Positions 1 to 9,402 of a stretch of 64,000 nucleotides of DNA are shown piece by piece. How positions within the stretch are numbered: position 1 is the first letter of the stretch; each line of letters begins with the position of its first letter. The position numbers and the translations under genes are program-made. The stretch is from contig NZ_JAGSYI010000002.1 of NCBI RefSeq assembly GCF_025685625.1, forward strand, positions 1,798,001 through 1,862,000. The letters run 5' to 3'. This stretch comes from Acidicapsa acidisoli (GTDB lineage Bacteria > Acidobacteriota > Terriglobia > Terriglobales > Acidobacteriaceae). Below the pieces are notes generated by a model. That model was not told the DNA's origin and ran no database searches. It was given only the letters and a program-made list of their open reading frames with translations.

Positions 1-535
1 AATTGGAGGTGAAGTAGACGCGCCGCCCTTCTGTTGCCTTGATCTTCTTCAGCTTGGCAATCCAGTCGTCAGTGTCCAAATCAAACCAATGTCCGGCCAT
101 AGATGAGATATCCCTACCTTCTTCCACAAATTGAGGATCGCTCATCCGATCAGGCTGAGATTGAGTCTTTAGGCGGCCCTTCCCGGTCCAGAGGAACGCA
201 TGTGCAATGTCTGAGTGTGCCGCTAGGAAAGTCGAGAGTTCGTCACCTTGCTCCGCATCGGGAAATTGCGTGCTGGCTTCCTCGGCGATCTCATAAGCGC
301 GCGCATCAATCCGCTTTTCGGCGATAGCTAAGACTTGTTGAAACTCCCGTTGAACGACGGCCTCGATCGCTCTGTCACGCTGTATAGTCCTGAGATGCCA
401 CACGCCGGCCACGATGAGCGCGGTCGCAGGCAGCATAACTCCAAGCATGAATACCAGCATGCGTGGACGCTCGGACCAACGTCGAACAAGAAACTTCAAC
501 ATATGTACGCTTTCGGAGGGAAGCGCCACTTCCAT
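1..535 (-). CDS. Membrane sensor protein, N-terminal part (probable histidine kinase), runs off the left edge
   Basis: The minus-strand frame is open from an ATG at 535 to the window edge, giving about 178 residues without a stop. The upstream in-frame TGA lies near 570. After a short basic cytoplasmic start there is one hydrophobic helix at about residues 23-45, followed by a soluble, charged, helix-rich segment (ERQ/EKR/EEAS stretches). This is the layout of the extracytoplasmic sensor region of a two-component kinase. A second in-frame ATG at 502 (MLKFLV...) starts closer to the helix and may be the true start; neither has a clear Shine-Dalgarno site. The kinase core would lie outside the window, so the kinase assignment is an inference. 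The coding status itself is well supported by codon-level continuity and the membrane-anchor layout. Confidence 0.65.
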   Translation of the reverse strand, partial: MEVALPSESVHMLKFLVRRWSERPRMLVFMLGVMLPATALIVAGVWHLRTIQRDRAIEAVVQREFQQVLAIAEKRIDARAYEIAEEASTQFPDAEQGDELSTFLAAHSDIAHAFLWTGKGRLKTQSQPDRMSDPQFVEEGRDISSMAGHWFDLDTDDWIAKLKKIKATEGRRVYFTSN

Positions 536-1402
536 CGGATTGAAGAATAAGCCAGGAAAGTCGGCAGCATGTCACAACAATGCAACAAATTGCAAAAAGT
601 TGTGAACTTACAAGATCATCGGAAACGGATGCCCCCGGGTAGGATGTTCCACTCAAACCTCTTTGCAAGATTAGAGAGCCCGTATCGGAGAATTTAAAAG
701 GAATAGTGAGCCGAGTGAGGCGCAAATCACTCACCTCAACACAACTTGAAAGGTGCCCACTCGTGCACAACCAAGCGGTAAAGAAAGAGTTGGGGTCAGC
801 CGTCCAGAATTCGATTTCTGGCTTGGTGAGTGACTCGGCGATTTACCACTCGTCGAGGAAATCGTAGCGGGTCAAATGGCAAAGATCACTTGTCCGATAT
901 GCCGGTTATACATCCACCTGAACTAGAGTCAATCCGTAAATAGAAGCCGACATTCGGGGAGCAATCATAAGGAGAACCTGTAACGAGCAGAAAATACTAG
1001 CGTTATTCAGATTCTAGTTTTACTGCATGCATTGGCTGCACGATTCTGGCTGGAATCAATTCTGCCTCCCAGTAGGGTGAATTGCTCCTTCCAAGACTGT
1101 CGTTGCACCCAGCACGGCTACCGTACCGGAGACGTGTTGGGTAGTTCACAAGTGCTAACTGCCGAACAGCCAGCCATACGAACGGAACTCGAACATTTGG
1201 GCATGCTCTGCCTGCTGTCGCCAATGAGTGGCTTCGCGAGGATGCACCGCGTATCTTCAGACAGTGCGTCAATTGGCTATGGCGAAAAGTTCTGACTCGT
1301 CGCAGCCAACGCCTGGATACGCCTTTGGAGTGATTCCGTTGATTCCGAAGGCCCATTGATCGGAGGTCCCCACCCATCATTTAGCAGTGGGGTTGCAGCG
1401 AA
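536..1402. other. Non-coding stretch, no gene supported
   Basis: About 870 bases separate the left-edge sensor gene from the 3' end of the OmpA-type gene. Short open frames exist on both strands (for example near 1003-1380), but their translations have unnatural composition and no recognisable motif. I see no tRNA, terminator or clear promoter here. The stretch near 730-830 has short CACTCACC / GGTGAGTG inverted matches that may be chance. Confidence 0.5.
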
Positions 1403-3139
1403 CTACCGTTGACGCTTTCCGGTTGTGCGTGGATGAGCGTTGACTTGGCCTTCATCTACGGAAGTAGCGCCGACGGTATCGAAGGTTGCACCAGCCGGAA
1501 TCAGAACCGCGGTTACCATCTTTTCATCCTGAGAGCCGGTGTAGACGGCAATTCGCGATGAATCGATGCCCTTCTCGCCGACGAGGTAGGCCTTGGTGTT
1601 GACTGCGCGCTCGGCACTAAGCTTCTTGTCGCGACTCTCCCCGCTGGACACATTTCCGATGAGGGCAAGTTTCGCATCGGAGGTCCTTTGCAGATTGAGC
1701 GCGATATCGTCGAGGCACGCCTTCGCTTCGTTATCCACGCGAGATGGGCGACGGACGTCGCGCTCAAAATGAATGGAGCACAGCGAGCTGGTCACAGGCT
1801 GGGGGGCGATGGCCGGAGCCTGCACTGTTACCGAAGTTGGGGCGGAAGCAGTCTGACCCTTGTCATCTACGACATTGCAGGTCACGGTGACGATCCCCGG
1901 CGCTACGCCTGCCGCAGAAAACATGGCGGTCGAGCCGGTTCCGCTCACCGAACCGGAAGTCGAGCTATAGCTGTAAGTCAAAGGACGGTTCTGTGGGCTT
2001 ACGCCGATGGCTGTGATCGTGGCGGAGCCGTCGGTGAGCATAGAAGGGGGGTTGGCAGAACAACTAACCGTCGGCGGTTCAAACGCCTTCACCGAATACG
2101 GAGTTGTGCAATCCCCGGTCTCGCCCGGCTTGTCTCCCTCTGAGACATGGCCCTTGAGCGTATAGGAGCCGGCAGCAAGATTTGCCGTGTCGATCTTGGC
2201 GGTGTTCGAAACTCCAGCTACCGTTCCGCCATCCACAGACCACGTATAGACCGGCGTCCTCGCGGGATTAAGATTCTGAGCCGTGCCGGACACCGCAATC
2301 GTCTCTCCAGGGAATACAGCAGATGGGTTGACCGAGCAAGAATAAGCCACCGGCAGCGTTGGAAGTGGAGGCGGGCCTCCGCCGAACCGAAAGACAATTC
2401 CCGAAGAGAGTCGGATGTCATTCTGTGTCGCCGTTGCTCCAATGGTGTGATTTTCGAACCTCGTCCCAAGGTATTCGGCTTGAATGATCCGGAGAGCAAA
2501 ATGCCGGTGTATTTTGATGTCCAGTCCGCCACCAGCGGCCATCGAGAACGTATCTTCGGCAGGTAGCAGCGTGCAGGCAGCGCCGGAGCAACTGGAGAGC
2601 GTCACCTCGCTTGCGTGCACGCCTCCAAATAGAACCTGAACAAAGGGGGTAATTCTGTCGTACTTCCTGAAAGAGAACCGCGGACCAAAGAGATAAGTGA
2701 AGACAGTCCCGCTGGAGTCTGGCGTGGTGGACGGATTCGCGCCGAGAAGATTGAGTTCCGTGTCATTGAAACCGCCAAAGTCCCCAACGATTCCCAGGTA
2801 CCGGTTCAGGTTGAAAGCGATGGATGTGCTGCCGCCATTGAGCCAAGCCAGCCGGTTCCCGGAACTCGGCGACGGCACCGCTCTTAGATACGAGTACCCC
2901 AGAAACAGTTCAATCTTGGGAGGACCATATTGCATACCTCCCGAAGGGGGCATCGGGGCTTCAAACAAAGCCGCAGTTACGGGAGCAGAGGTCACAGGCC
3001 CAGCCGGGTCGGCGCTGGACGCGACAGTCTTGTCCTCATTGGCAACTGCCGACGGTTGCGACGTCGCGCCCATTAAGAACGTGGGCATGAGAAGAAAAGT
3101 AAATGCCGCTGTAGCAATCATCCTTGCACTCGATCTCAT
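1403..3139 (-). CDS. OmpA-family outer-membrane protein with Ig-like/PKD-type middle
   Basis: The 578-residue product starts with a signal peptide (residues about 1-27). A segment of alternating strands at about 70-255 fits a small OmpA-type beta-barrel. Two bacterial Ig/PKD-like modules follow (about 265-440, with CSVNP and CSANP starts). The C-terminus, about 450-555, is an OmpA-like peptidoglycan-binding domain, with the typical region containing SAERA and then KGIDSSRI. Such proteins link outer membrane to murein and stabilise the envelope. The ATG at 3139 is preceded by GGGAGGCAATA, a good ribosome site. It lies 134 bp downstream of the Ig-repeat lipoprotein gene on the same strand, so the two surface genes may be co-transcribed. 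Assignment to the OmpA family is secure; the ligands of the Ig-like part are unknown. Confidence 0.85.
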   Translation of the reverse strand: MRSSARMIATAAFTFLLMPTFLMGATSQPSAVANEDKTVASSADPAGPVTSAPVTAALFEAPMPPSGGMQYGPPKIELFLGYSYLRAVPSPSSGNRLAWLNGGSTSIAFNLNRYLGIVGDFGGFNDTELNLLGANPSTTPDSSGTVFTYLFGPRFSFRKYDRITPFVQVLFGGVHASEVTLSSCSGAACTLLPAEDTFSMAAGGGLDIKIHRHFALRIIQAEYLGTRFENHTIGATATQNDIRLSSGIVFRFGGGPPPLPTLPVAYSCSVNPSAVFPGETIAVSGTAQNLNPARTPVYTWSVDGGTVAGVSNTAKIDTANLAAGSYTLKGHVSEGDKPGETGDCTTPYSVKAFEPPTVSCSANPPSMLTDGSATITAIGVSPQNRPLTYSYSSTSGSVSGTGSTAMFSAAGVAPGIVTVTCNVVDDKGQTASAPTSVTVQAPAIAPQPVTSSLCSIHFERDVRRPSRVDNEAKACLDDIALNLQRTSDAKLALIGNVSSGESRDKKLSAERAVNTKAYLVGEKGIDSSRIAVYTGSQDEKMVTAVLIPAGATFDTVGATSVDEGQVNAHPRTTGKRQR

Positions 3140-3273
3140 TATTGCCTCCCGAACTGCTCGCCGCGATTGTGATTCACTCTCATCGCTGGATAAACTAACC
3201 GCGGATACAACCTATCGAACACCGCTTAGGCCGAAGCTTGCTGTGACCACCCGAGAGCGGCCGCAGCAAGGCC

Positions 3274-5784
3274 TTACGGTACGTTGATAACGGTGTTTAC
3301 GATTGTGACCGACGCATCCAAGTCCAGCAGTCTGCCGTTGATCGTCGTTATCGCGGCAACACCAGCGGTTGAAACCGAGATCCCAGCCTTTGAGATGATG
3401 GTTCCCTGCATCGTCCCGCCGCCCAGAACCCCGTTGATCGCCGTAGCGCTTCCGACCTGCCAGAAGACATTTTTGGCCTGGGCTCCGTTGACCAGCAGGA
3501 CACTGCGATGCGCCGACGGCGTGCCCACAGTGAGCGAGGTTCCCATCTGAAAGACCCAGGAAGCATTGGGATCTCCCTTAGCGTCGAGAGTAAGATCGCC
3601 AAGTGTTATTCCATAGCTGTCGGCTGCGGACTTATAAACGCCGGGAGCCAGGGTTCGATTGCCCAACTCTCCGGCGGTTCCCCCCCCGCATCCGGGGCAG
3701 ACCGACACATCCAGCCCGTTCGGGATAGCAGCAAGGGTGTTGTAAGCTGTCAGAGCTTCCAATGCTGCTTCAGTTGCGATGGCGAATGTCACAGCGGTCC
3801 CTTCGTTGGGACACCCGACAGTAGGAGGTGGCGGAGCTGTATCGATCGTTCCATTTACCAACGCAATATTGAGCGGCGTCTCGGTGTACGTGCATTCCGC
3901 CACGCTGCCGACCATGACGCTGGTATCGTGGAATCCGGTGATAAGCGTAGAAACACCGGTTGTTCCGATATCTCCATTGATGACTGACTGGGTTCCCTGG
4001 TTGGTCAACCCGGCACCACCGCCAAAGCCGCCAAACAACGAAATCGTTGGTCCTAACACGACTGGCGGTACAACCACCGCAGTACCTGTTGTAAAGGTCC
4101 AAGGATTCGGAGCGCCCGTGGTCCCGAGCGCAACTCCTGCCAGGTTTGTTACTCCGTTGCTCACCGTTGCCGTATAGATTGTGCTCGCGATCAGCGGAGC
4201 CGTCGGCGTGAAAGTGGCAATGAAATTGATAGCGTCATAGGACACTGTTCCAGCGATAGCAGTTCCACCCGGTCCCGTAAGCGTGAATGTCCCTGTAGTG
4301 ATAGTCAGCGGATTCATCGCCTCGCTGAAGATCGCGCTTACCGCCTGATTCAGCGGTACGTCGGCAGCGGTGTTCACTGGGACCGTCGAGACCAGTTGAG
4401 GTGGGGTCGTGTCCACGGTTGTGCCCGTTGTAAAGGTCCAGACGTAGTTGGTAGCCAGCGGATTTCCGGTGAGATTCGTCGCCCCGGTTGTAATCGTTGC
4501 TGTAAACAGGGTGCTCGGCGCCAGATTCGCAGTAGGCGTGAAAGTCAGCGTATTCCCAATCGCCGCGTAAGCAACCAGGCCGGCCACGGCAGTGGTGCCC
4601 GGTCCCATCAACGTAAAGGTTGTCGAGTTGATCGTGGCAGGGTTCATCGCCTCACTGAAGGTGGCGCTGACAATTTGATTGAGCGGCACCGACGTTGCTC
4701 CATCTGCGGGGACCGTCGAATTCACCGCTGGCGGCGTGCCAATGACTGCGGCAGCAGTGGTGAAGATCCAGACATAGTTATTCGCGAGCGCTGTACCTTG
4801 CAGGTCCGTAGCTCCAGTGGTGATCGTAGCTGTATATACCGTGCTTGATGCCAGGTTGGCAGCGGGTGTAAACGTCGCCACCGAACCGGCTGCGACATAA
4901 GTAACGGCACCTGTCACGCTGGCTCCGCCCGGTCCTCTCAAAGTAAAGGTTGCAGTGTCGATCGTGGACGGAGTCATTGCCACACTGAAGGTCGCACTGA
5001 GAGCCTGGTTGATCGGAACAGCAGTTGCCAGATTGACGGGTACGGTGGAGATAACGATTGGAGGAGTAGGAGCAGGAACCGTTCTGAAGGTCCATACAAA
5101 ATTGGCGGCGAGGGGAGTGCCTGCCAGATCCTGGGCCCCGGTGGTAATCGTAGCGGTGTAAACGGTGTTCACTGCAAGGTTGGCTGTCGGCGTGAAAGTT
5201 GCGACAGCGCCCGAGCAGCTTACTGTGCCTGCCACCGTTGTCGCGCCAGGACCGGTGACTGTAAAGGCTGCCGCAGGAGACGCGAGCGTCGCGCAGCTCA
5301 TTGCTTCATTGAAGGTCGCACTGAGCACCTGATTGATAGGTACGCCAGTCGCTCCATTCACTGGAACGGTGGCCGTCACCACTGGCGGCGGGGTAATCGT
5401 AGTAAAGGTCCATACATAACTGGCAAGCAAGGGAGTGCCGCCCACATCTTTGGCACCGGTAGTAATCGTTCCCGTATAGACCGTTCCGTTTGCGAGAACA
5501 GCCGCAGGCGTAAATGTCGCAGTGACTCCGCTGTAAGTCACAGCTCCAGCGACCGCTCCGCCTGGTCCCGTCACAGTAAAAGTTGTAGTAGTAAGCGAAG
5601 CTGCATTCATCGCCATGCTGAAGGTTGCGCTGATCGGGGTACTGACTGAGACATTTGTAGCGCCATTGGCGGGGATTGTAGATACTACGGCTGGAACTGT
5701 CACCACTTCCTGGCCGCATCCAGTTACAAAGACGACGAATAGAGCCGCCAGCCAATACGTGATTCCAAACCTGTATTTGCGCAT
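3274..5784 (-). CDS. Lipoprotein with five Ig-like repeats and a C-terminal ice-binding-like (DUF3494) domain
   Basis: The start at 5784 (MRKYRF) is chosen because GAGGG precedes it at good spacing; a longer reading from 5826 lacks this. The N-terminus is a lipoprotein signal peptide ending in a VTGC lipobox. Five tandem Ig-like modules of about 105 residues follow (SbsA/Big_5 type). Each begins with a VPVNxATxVPINQ-like stretch, then an SATFSEAMN-like stretch, and ends VWTFTT. The last 240 or so residues form a Gly/Ala/Thr-rich beta-solenoid-like domain typical of DUF3494, the type-1 ice-binding or adhesin fold (TISLFGGF..., NGDIGTTG, LAPGVYKS, WVFQMGTSLTVG). In known members this domain binds ice or acts as an adhesin head. 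Here it is probably a surface-anchored adhesin on an Ig stalk. No cognate transport system is nearby. Confidence 0.82.
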   Translation of the reverse strand: MRKYRFGITYWLAALFVVFVTGCGQEVVTVPAVVSTIPANGATNVSVSTPISATFSMAMNAASLTTTTFTVTGPGGAVAGAVTYSGVTATFTPAAVLANGTVYTGTITTGAKDVGGTPLLASYVWTFTTITPPPVVTATVPVNGATGVPINQVLSATFNEAMSCATLASPAAAFTVTGPGATTVAGTVSCSGAVATFTPTANLAVNTVYTATITTGAQDLAGTPLAANFVWTFRTVPAPTPPIVISTVPVNLATAVPINQALSATFSVAMTPSTIDTATFTLRGPGGASVTGAVTYVAAGSVATFTPAANLASSTVYTATITTGATDLQGTALANNYVWIFTTAAAVIGTPPAVNSTVPADGATSVPLNQIVSATFSEAMNPATINSTTFTLMGPGTTAVAGLVAYAAIGNTLTFTPTANLAPSTLFTATITTGATNLTGNPLATNYVWTFTTGTTVDTTPPQLVSTVPVNTAADVPLNQAVSAIFSEAMNPLTITTGTFTLTGPGGTAIAGTVSYDAINFIATFTPTAPLIASTIYTATVSNGVTNLAGVALGTTGAPNPWTFTTGTAVVVPPVVLGPTISLFGGFGGGAGLTNQGTQSVINGDIGTTGVSTLITGFHDTSVMVGSVAECTYTETPLNIALVNGTIDTAPPPPTVGCPNEGTAVTFAIATEAALEALTAYNTLAAIPNGLDVSVCPGCGGGTAGELGNRTLAPGVYKSAADSYGITLGDLTLDAKGDPNASWVFQMGTSLTVGTPSAHRSVLLVNGAQAKNVFWQVGSATAINGVLGGGTMQGTIISKAGISVSTAGVAAITTINGRLLDLDASVTIVNTVINVP
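4090..5695 (-). repeat. Five diverged tandem repeats of about 320 bp coding for Ig-like modules
   Basis: The same protein motif recurs five times with a spacing of about 105 codons: a VPxNxAT start, an ATFSEAM-like strand, a TPTANLAxxTVYTATITTGA strand pair and a VWTFTT end. At DNA level, phrases such as the VYTATITTGA codons recur with many third-position changes, so the array is old or selected at protein level. Confidence 0.75.
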
Positions 5785-5849
5785 TTTATCCCTCTTGTTT
5801 AACCGTGGTGGCATAGTGCCTGACAATCATCTGCCAGGTAGCTCAGTTT

Positions 5850-5969
5850 GAAATGACACTGAGTAACCGCCCAAAGGTAACAAGTCCGCGTTTTGCAGGT
5901 CTGAGCGAAATAGCTCGTTTTTCCAGAGGTCTAACAATGAGTTATTTTGAGCCCCGAAATGACATTGAG
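5850..5969. repeat. Pair of near-identical 14-base direct motifs
   Basis: GAAATGACACTGAG at 5850-5863 recurs as GAAATGACATTGAG at 5956-5969, 106 bp apart with one mismatch. The first also sits in an inverted repeat, CTCAGT at 5842-5847 against ACTGAG at 5858-5863. This lies in the 494-bp space between two divergent genes, so it may be a regulatory site. Alternatively it may be a relic of insertion-sequence ends. No gene is visible in 5785-6278. Confidence 0.35.
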
Positions 5970-6278
5970 CATTTTTCAAGGATTAGGGGCGTAAATGCAC
6001 CAGGTTCGGATGTTTGCAGTCCAGTTGAATAGCCGGCAAGTCGTCAGTTATATTTACGCTAATAACGCATGAACAAATAGATACATTGAAGAACAGGGGC
6101 ACTCTTTCACGCGCCACGACGGCCATGGGGAGAGCGTTATCGCCCGATGGGCCAAAATCTAGCAATGTTCAGCCGGCTTCGCAGAATCGGTACCGGAAAA
6201 CACCGTTGTCGTCATTAGCACGGCTCCTCACGTCATTCAGTTTTTGTAGAGGTTGCGTTCTCCTGCCATACTGGTGTT

Positions 6279-7145
6279 ATGGCACGGATTGCAATTGTCG
6301 GAGTCGGCGCTATCGGAGCTGTCATCGCGGCGTTACTACAGTCCATCGAACAGCACGAACTTCTATTATGCACCCGACGTCCTTTGCCGCACCTCAATGT
6401 TGAGACTCCTGAAGGTAATGTCCACATCAACTACACGAACATTACCGCCCCTTCACAGGTGGAGTCAGTAGATTGGGTCATAGTTGCCACCAAGACGTAC
6501 GATGCTCCTGGCGCCGGTGCATGGGTCGAACATCTCTGCAAACAAGGTGCTCCCGTCGCGGTAATTCAGAATGGGGTTGAGCATCGCGAACGCTTTGCCC
6601 CCTATGTGTCAGTAGAGCAGATCGTCCCTGTCATTATCGATTGCCCGGCTGAGCGACGAGCACCTGAGAGCGTACATCAGCGCGGGCCCGCTGAGCTTTT
6701 CATACAGTCAGACGTACTCGGCCGTTCTTTCGCTGCCCTGTTTCATAGTTCAGCCGTGCAGATCACCCTGACCGCTGACTTTCTCTCCGCAGCTTGGCGC
6801 AAACTTTGTATCAACTCCGCCGGTTCGATCTCTGCGCTTTTGGGCAAACCTGCTGGTGTCTTTCAGAATGAGGCGATCGGTCGGGCAACACTCGATGTCG
6901 TGCGTGAGTGTGCTGCCGTCGGCCGCGCTATGGGAGCAATCCTCGATGAGGATCTTCCGCAGAAAGTGCTCGCTCAATACCGCAATTACCCTGCCGACTC
7001 GGTGAACTCGCTTTTGGCCGACCGCCTTGCTGGTCGCCCGATGGAAACCGACGCTCGCATCGGCGCGATCGTTCGCTTTGGACAGCAGCACAACATAGCG
7101 ACACCACTAAATGGCCTATTGCTCTCTCTTCTTGAAGCTATATAG
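6279..7145 (+). CDS. 2-dehydropantoate 2-reductase family (ApbA/PanE) oxidoreductase
   Basis: The 288-residue product matches the usual length of ketopantoate reductases. It opens with a Rossmann nucleotide-binding motif, GVGAIG at residues 8-13. Two residues known to be catalytic in the E. coli enzyme are present at matching positions: Lys175 (in RKLCINSAGS) and Glu256 (in METDARIG). The family reduces 2-dehydropantoate to D-pantoate with NADPH for pantothenate and CoA synthesis. Many genomes carry paralogues acting on other 2-keto substrates. No pantothenate genes adjoin it here, so the exact substrate is uncertain. It is followed 116 bp later by a broken recombinase gene. The cytoplasmic location follows from the absence of signal or membrane segments. 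Confidence 0.82.
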   Translation: MARIAIVGVGAIGAVIAALLQSIEQHELLLCTRRPLPHLNVETPEGNVHINYTNITAPSQVESVDWVIVATKTYDAPGAGAWVEHLCKQGAPVAVIQNGVEHRERFAPYVSVEQIVPVIIDCPAERRAPESVHQRGPAELFIQSDVLGRSFAALFHSSAVQITLTADFLSAAWRKLCINSAGSISALLGKPAGVFQNEAIGRATLDVVRECAAVGRAMGAILDEDLPQKVLAQYRNYPADSVNSLLADRLAGRPMETDARIGAIVRFGQQHNIATPLNGLLLSLLEAI

Positions 7146-7261
7146 AAGGAACCGAGAGTCCGCGAAGTTTCAGAACCTAAAGATTGCTCCTCATAAACGG
7201 CCTAGGTTCGAGATTGAGGCTTGGATCATGCTATTTGCCACGGCTGTTGGAGGCCGTTTCA

Positions 7262-8214
7262 ATGGCAAAGAGCAAGATGAAGCGTAAGCGAGCACCAAAA
7301 TCCATTCTTAAGCTTCCCGATCTTGAACACTCGAAGAGTGCCGTCCTGAACAGCCTGACTTCACCCAGTTCTCAGCGGACCTACGATCATGCAATCAGAG
7401 AATTCATCGAGTGGTACTGTTCGGAACCAAGGCTAGCCTTCAACAAGACCGTGGTTAGCCGGTACCGGATCTCACTCGAACAGCAGCATTATGCATCTAC
7501 CACAATCAATCTGCGGCTCGCGGCAGTGCGAAGACTCGCGTACGAGGCAGCTGATTGCGGGCTTCTTAGCGCCGACCTGGCTGCTGGAATTCGACGCGTG
7601 AAGGGCGCCAAACGACTGGGTATGCCGGTTGGCAATTGGCTTTCCGCGGAGCAGGGAAAGCGTCTTCTGCGGACGGTAGACGTTGGCAGTCTCCGTGGCA
7701 AGCGAGACTACGCCACGCTCCCATTCTCTTGGGATGCGGTTTGCGGCGCGCCGAACTGACGGCGTTGAGAGTTGAAGATATCCAGCAAAGAGAGGAGCAC
7801 TGGGTCATAGCCGATCTTATTGGCAAGGGCGGCCATATACGCACCATCCCGGTTCCGAACTGGGTTAAAGCGGGAATTGAGGCGTGGACGGCGGCCTCCG
7901 GAATCGCGGGTGGCATTCTGCTTCGGTCAATCAACAAAGCTGGCCGAGTCTGGGGTTGCGGCTTCAGTCCCAAGGTCATCTGGGGCGTGGTGAAGGAGAA
8001 AGCAAACGTCTGTGAGATTCCTGCTCTGGCGCCCCACGACCTCCGCCGGACCTGCGCCCGTCTCTGTCATCAGGCAGGCGGTGAGTTGGAGCAAATCCAG
8101 TTCCTATTGAGACATGTCTCTGTGCAAACAACCGAGCGATACCTCGGATGCAAACAACGCTTCCACAACGCGGTCAATGATCGGATCGGGATCGAACCGG
8201 ACCCGCCGGGATAG
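7262..8214 (+). pseudogene. Tyrosine recombinase/integrase (XerC/D-type), split by a frameshift
   Basis: Two overlapping frames together encode one complete phage-integrase-family protein of about 315 residues. The first part, from ATG 7262 (with GGAGG 8 bases upstream), holds the SAM-like core-binding N-domain (SPSSQRTYDHAIREF...). It runs to RGKRDYA near 7712 and then loses homology. The -1-related frame picks up at LLGCGLRRAEL near 7730 and carries the catalytic domain. The full set of family residues can be seen: Arg in GLRRAEL, Lys in GKGGHIR, His-x-x-Arg in HDLRRT, His in LLRHVS and Tyr in TERYLG. The break lies within about 7710-7730. Either this is a recent pseudogene or the base sequence has one indel. 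No tRNA or obvious attachment repeats flank it. Confidence 0.8.
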
Positions 8215-8365
8215 TCATCGAATTCGCCTCACTCGCCGACATTGCTGTACCGACAGCCCATGAAGAAGACGCTCACTATGTGCCCCGAAGCTGCAGCGCG
8301 CGACGGACGCAGGCATTCTCTCTACACAGGTGCTATAGTTTCTTCCATAGCTCCACGATGGGGTC

Positions 8366-9241
8366 ATGCATACGATGAATCGGAGGATGTTTCTCATGGG
8401 AGGGGCTGCTGCTTCGGCTCTTCTGTCCGGCACGCGATATCTATTCGCTAATCCGCTTGGTCTGCCGATCGGCTGTCAGACCTATCCTGTGCGCAAGTCG
8501 ATCCGTACCGACTTCGCGGGTACCATGAAGGGATTACGTGCAGCCGGGTTCACTCAGATTGAGCTGTGCTCGCCATACGGTTACGATGAGTTTTCCAGCC
8601 TCCAGAAATACAAGCCACAGGAATTGCGGCGCATGCTGGAAGACTGGGGACTCGGCTGTATCTCCGCGCACTGGTCGGCAAATGAGCTCTTTCAAAGGGC
8701 GGATCAGAGCATCGCCTATGCGAAGGAGTTCGGTATGACGCAGATGGCGATTGCCGCGCTCGGGCCTTGGAGCCCGAGGACGACGGAGACAGTCAACGAT
8801 GTGAAGCGCTACGTCGAGCCTTTCAACGCCTTCGCCGAAAAGGCTCACGCCGCAGACATCATCGCATTGCTGCACAATGAAGGCTTCGTCTCCGAACACA
8901 TTGATGGCAAGCCGGTCTACGACATGATGATCACCGACCTCAATCCCGCCACCACCAAGTTGCAGTTTCAGGTCTCTACCTTGCAGCAGGGCTACGATCC
9001 AGTGACCTACTTCGAGAAGTACCCCGGCCGCTTTCTCTCCATGCATTGTCAGGACTGGGTGAAGGACCCCTCCACCAAGTCCGGCTTCCGCCAAGTTCCG
9101 TTGGGCAAGGGCGTCGTGGATTGGAAGGGAGTATTTGCGGCCGCAAAAACAGGTGGCGTAAAGAACTACTTCGTTGAACTTGAAGAGGATCCATCGCTGA
9201 TGCCGCTGAGTGTGCCTTACCTGAAGTCTCTGAACGTGTGA
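8366..9241 (+). CDS. Exported sugar phosphate isomerase/epimerase-like TIM-barrel protein
   Basis: The product has 291 residues. It begins with a twin-arginine-like export signal (NRRMFLMGGAAASALL), after which the mature chain starts near residue 30 with LGLPIGCQTYPVR. The rest matches the xylose-isomerase-like/AP-endonuclease-2 TIM-barrel family: a GFTQIELCSPYGY strand, an ISAHWS strand, a LLHNEGF strand, an LQFQVSTLQQG strand, SMHCQDW and a final VELEED. These acidic and His residues usually bind a divalent metal. Family members isomerise or epimerise sugars or inositols; exported members are common in acidobacteria and their substrates are mostly unknown. An internal ATG three codons later (8375) is an equally good start. 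It stands alone, with no same-strand partner nearby. Confidence 0.78.
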   Translation: MHTMNRRMFLMGGAAASALLSGTRYLFANPLGLPIGCQTYPVRKSIRTDFAGTMKGLRAAGFTQIELCSPYGYDEFSSLQKYKPQELRRMLEDWGLGCISAHWSANELFQRADQSIAYAKEFGMTQMAIAALGPWSPRTTETVNDVKRYVEPFNAFAEKAHAADIIALLHNEGFVSEHIDGKPVYDMMITDLNPATTKLQFQVSTLQQGYDPVTYFEKYPGRFLSMHCQDWVKDPSTKSGFRQVPLGKGVVDWKGVFAAAKTGGVKNYFVELEEDPSLMPLSVPYLKSLNV

Positions 9242-9402
9242 GGCGAGCGGGATCTCTCGATCGGAAACCGAAGTTCACGAAAGGAAATGCGAGAATTCAA
9301 CAATTTGAGCGACAATAAGCCGACTTTTCATTAGTAATCCGGCGTCGTTGAGCGCACAACATAGAGATGACGCGCGCCCGAATGACGTTCAACCTCTCGC
9401 TT

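Noticed and set aside
375-770. Minus-strand frame of 131 codons at the left end
   Set aside because: It overlaps the sensor gene in another frame, and its translation is Ser/Cys-rich without any motif.
4090-5695. Regular repeats that might suggest a CRISPR array
   Set aside because: Units are about 320 bp, diverged and in one open reading frame coding for Ig modules; no short identical repeats with unique spacers and no cas genes.
7200-7230. GGTTCGAG before the integrase, as possible tRNA T-loop and attachment site
   Set aside because: No acceptor stem, anticodon stem or CCA end can be built around it.
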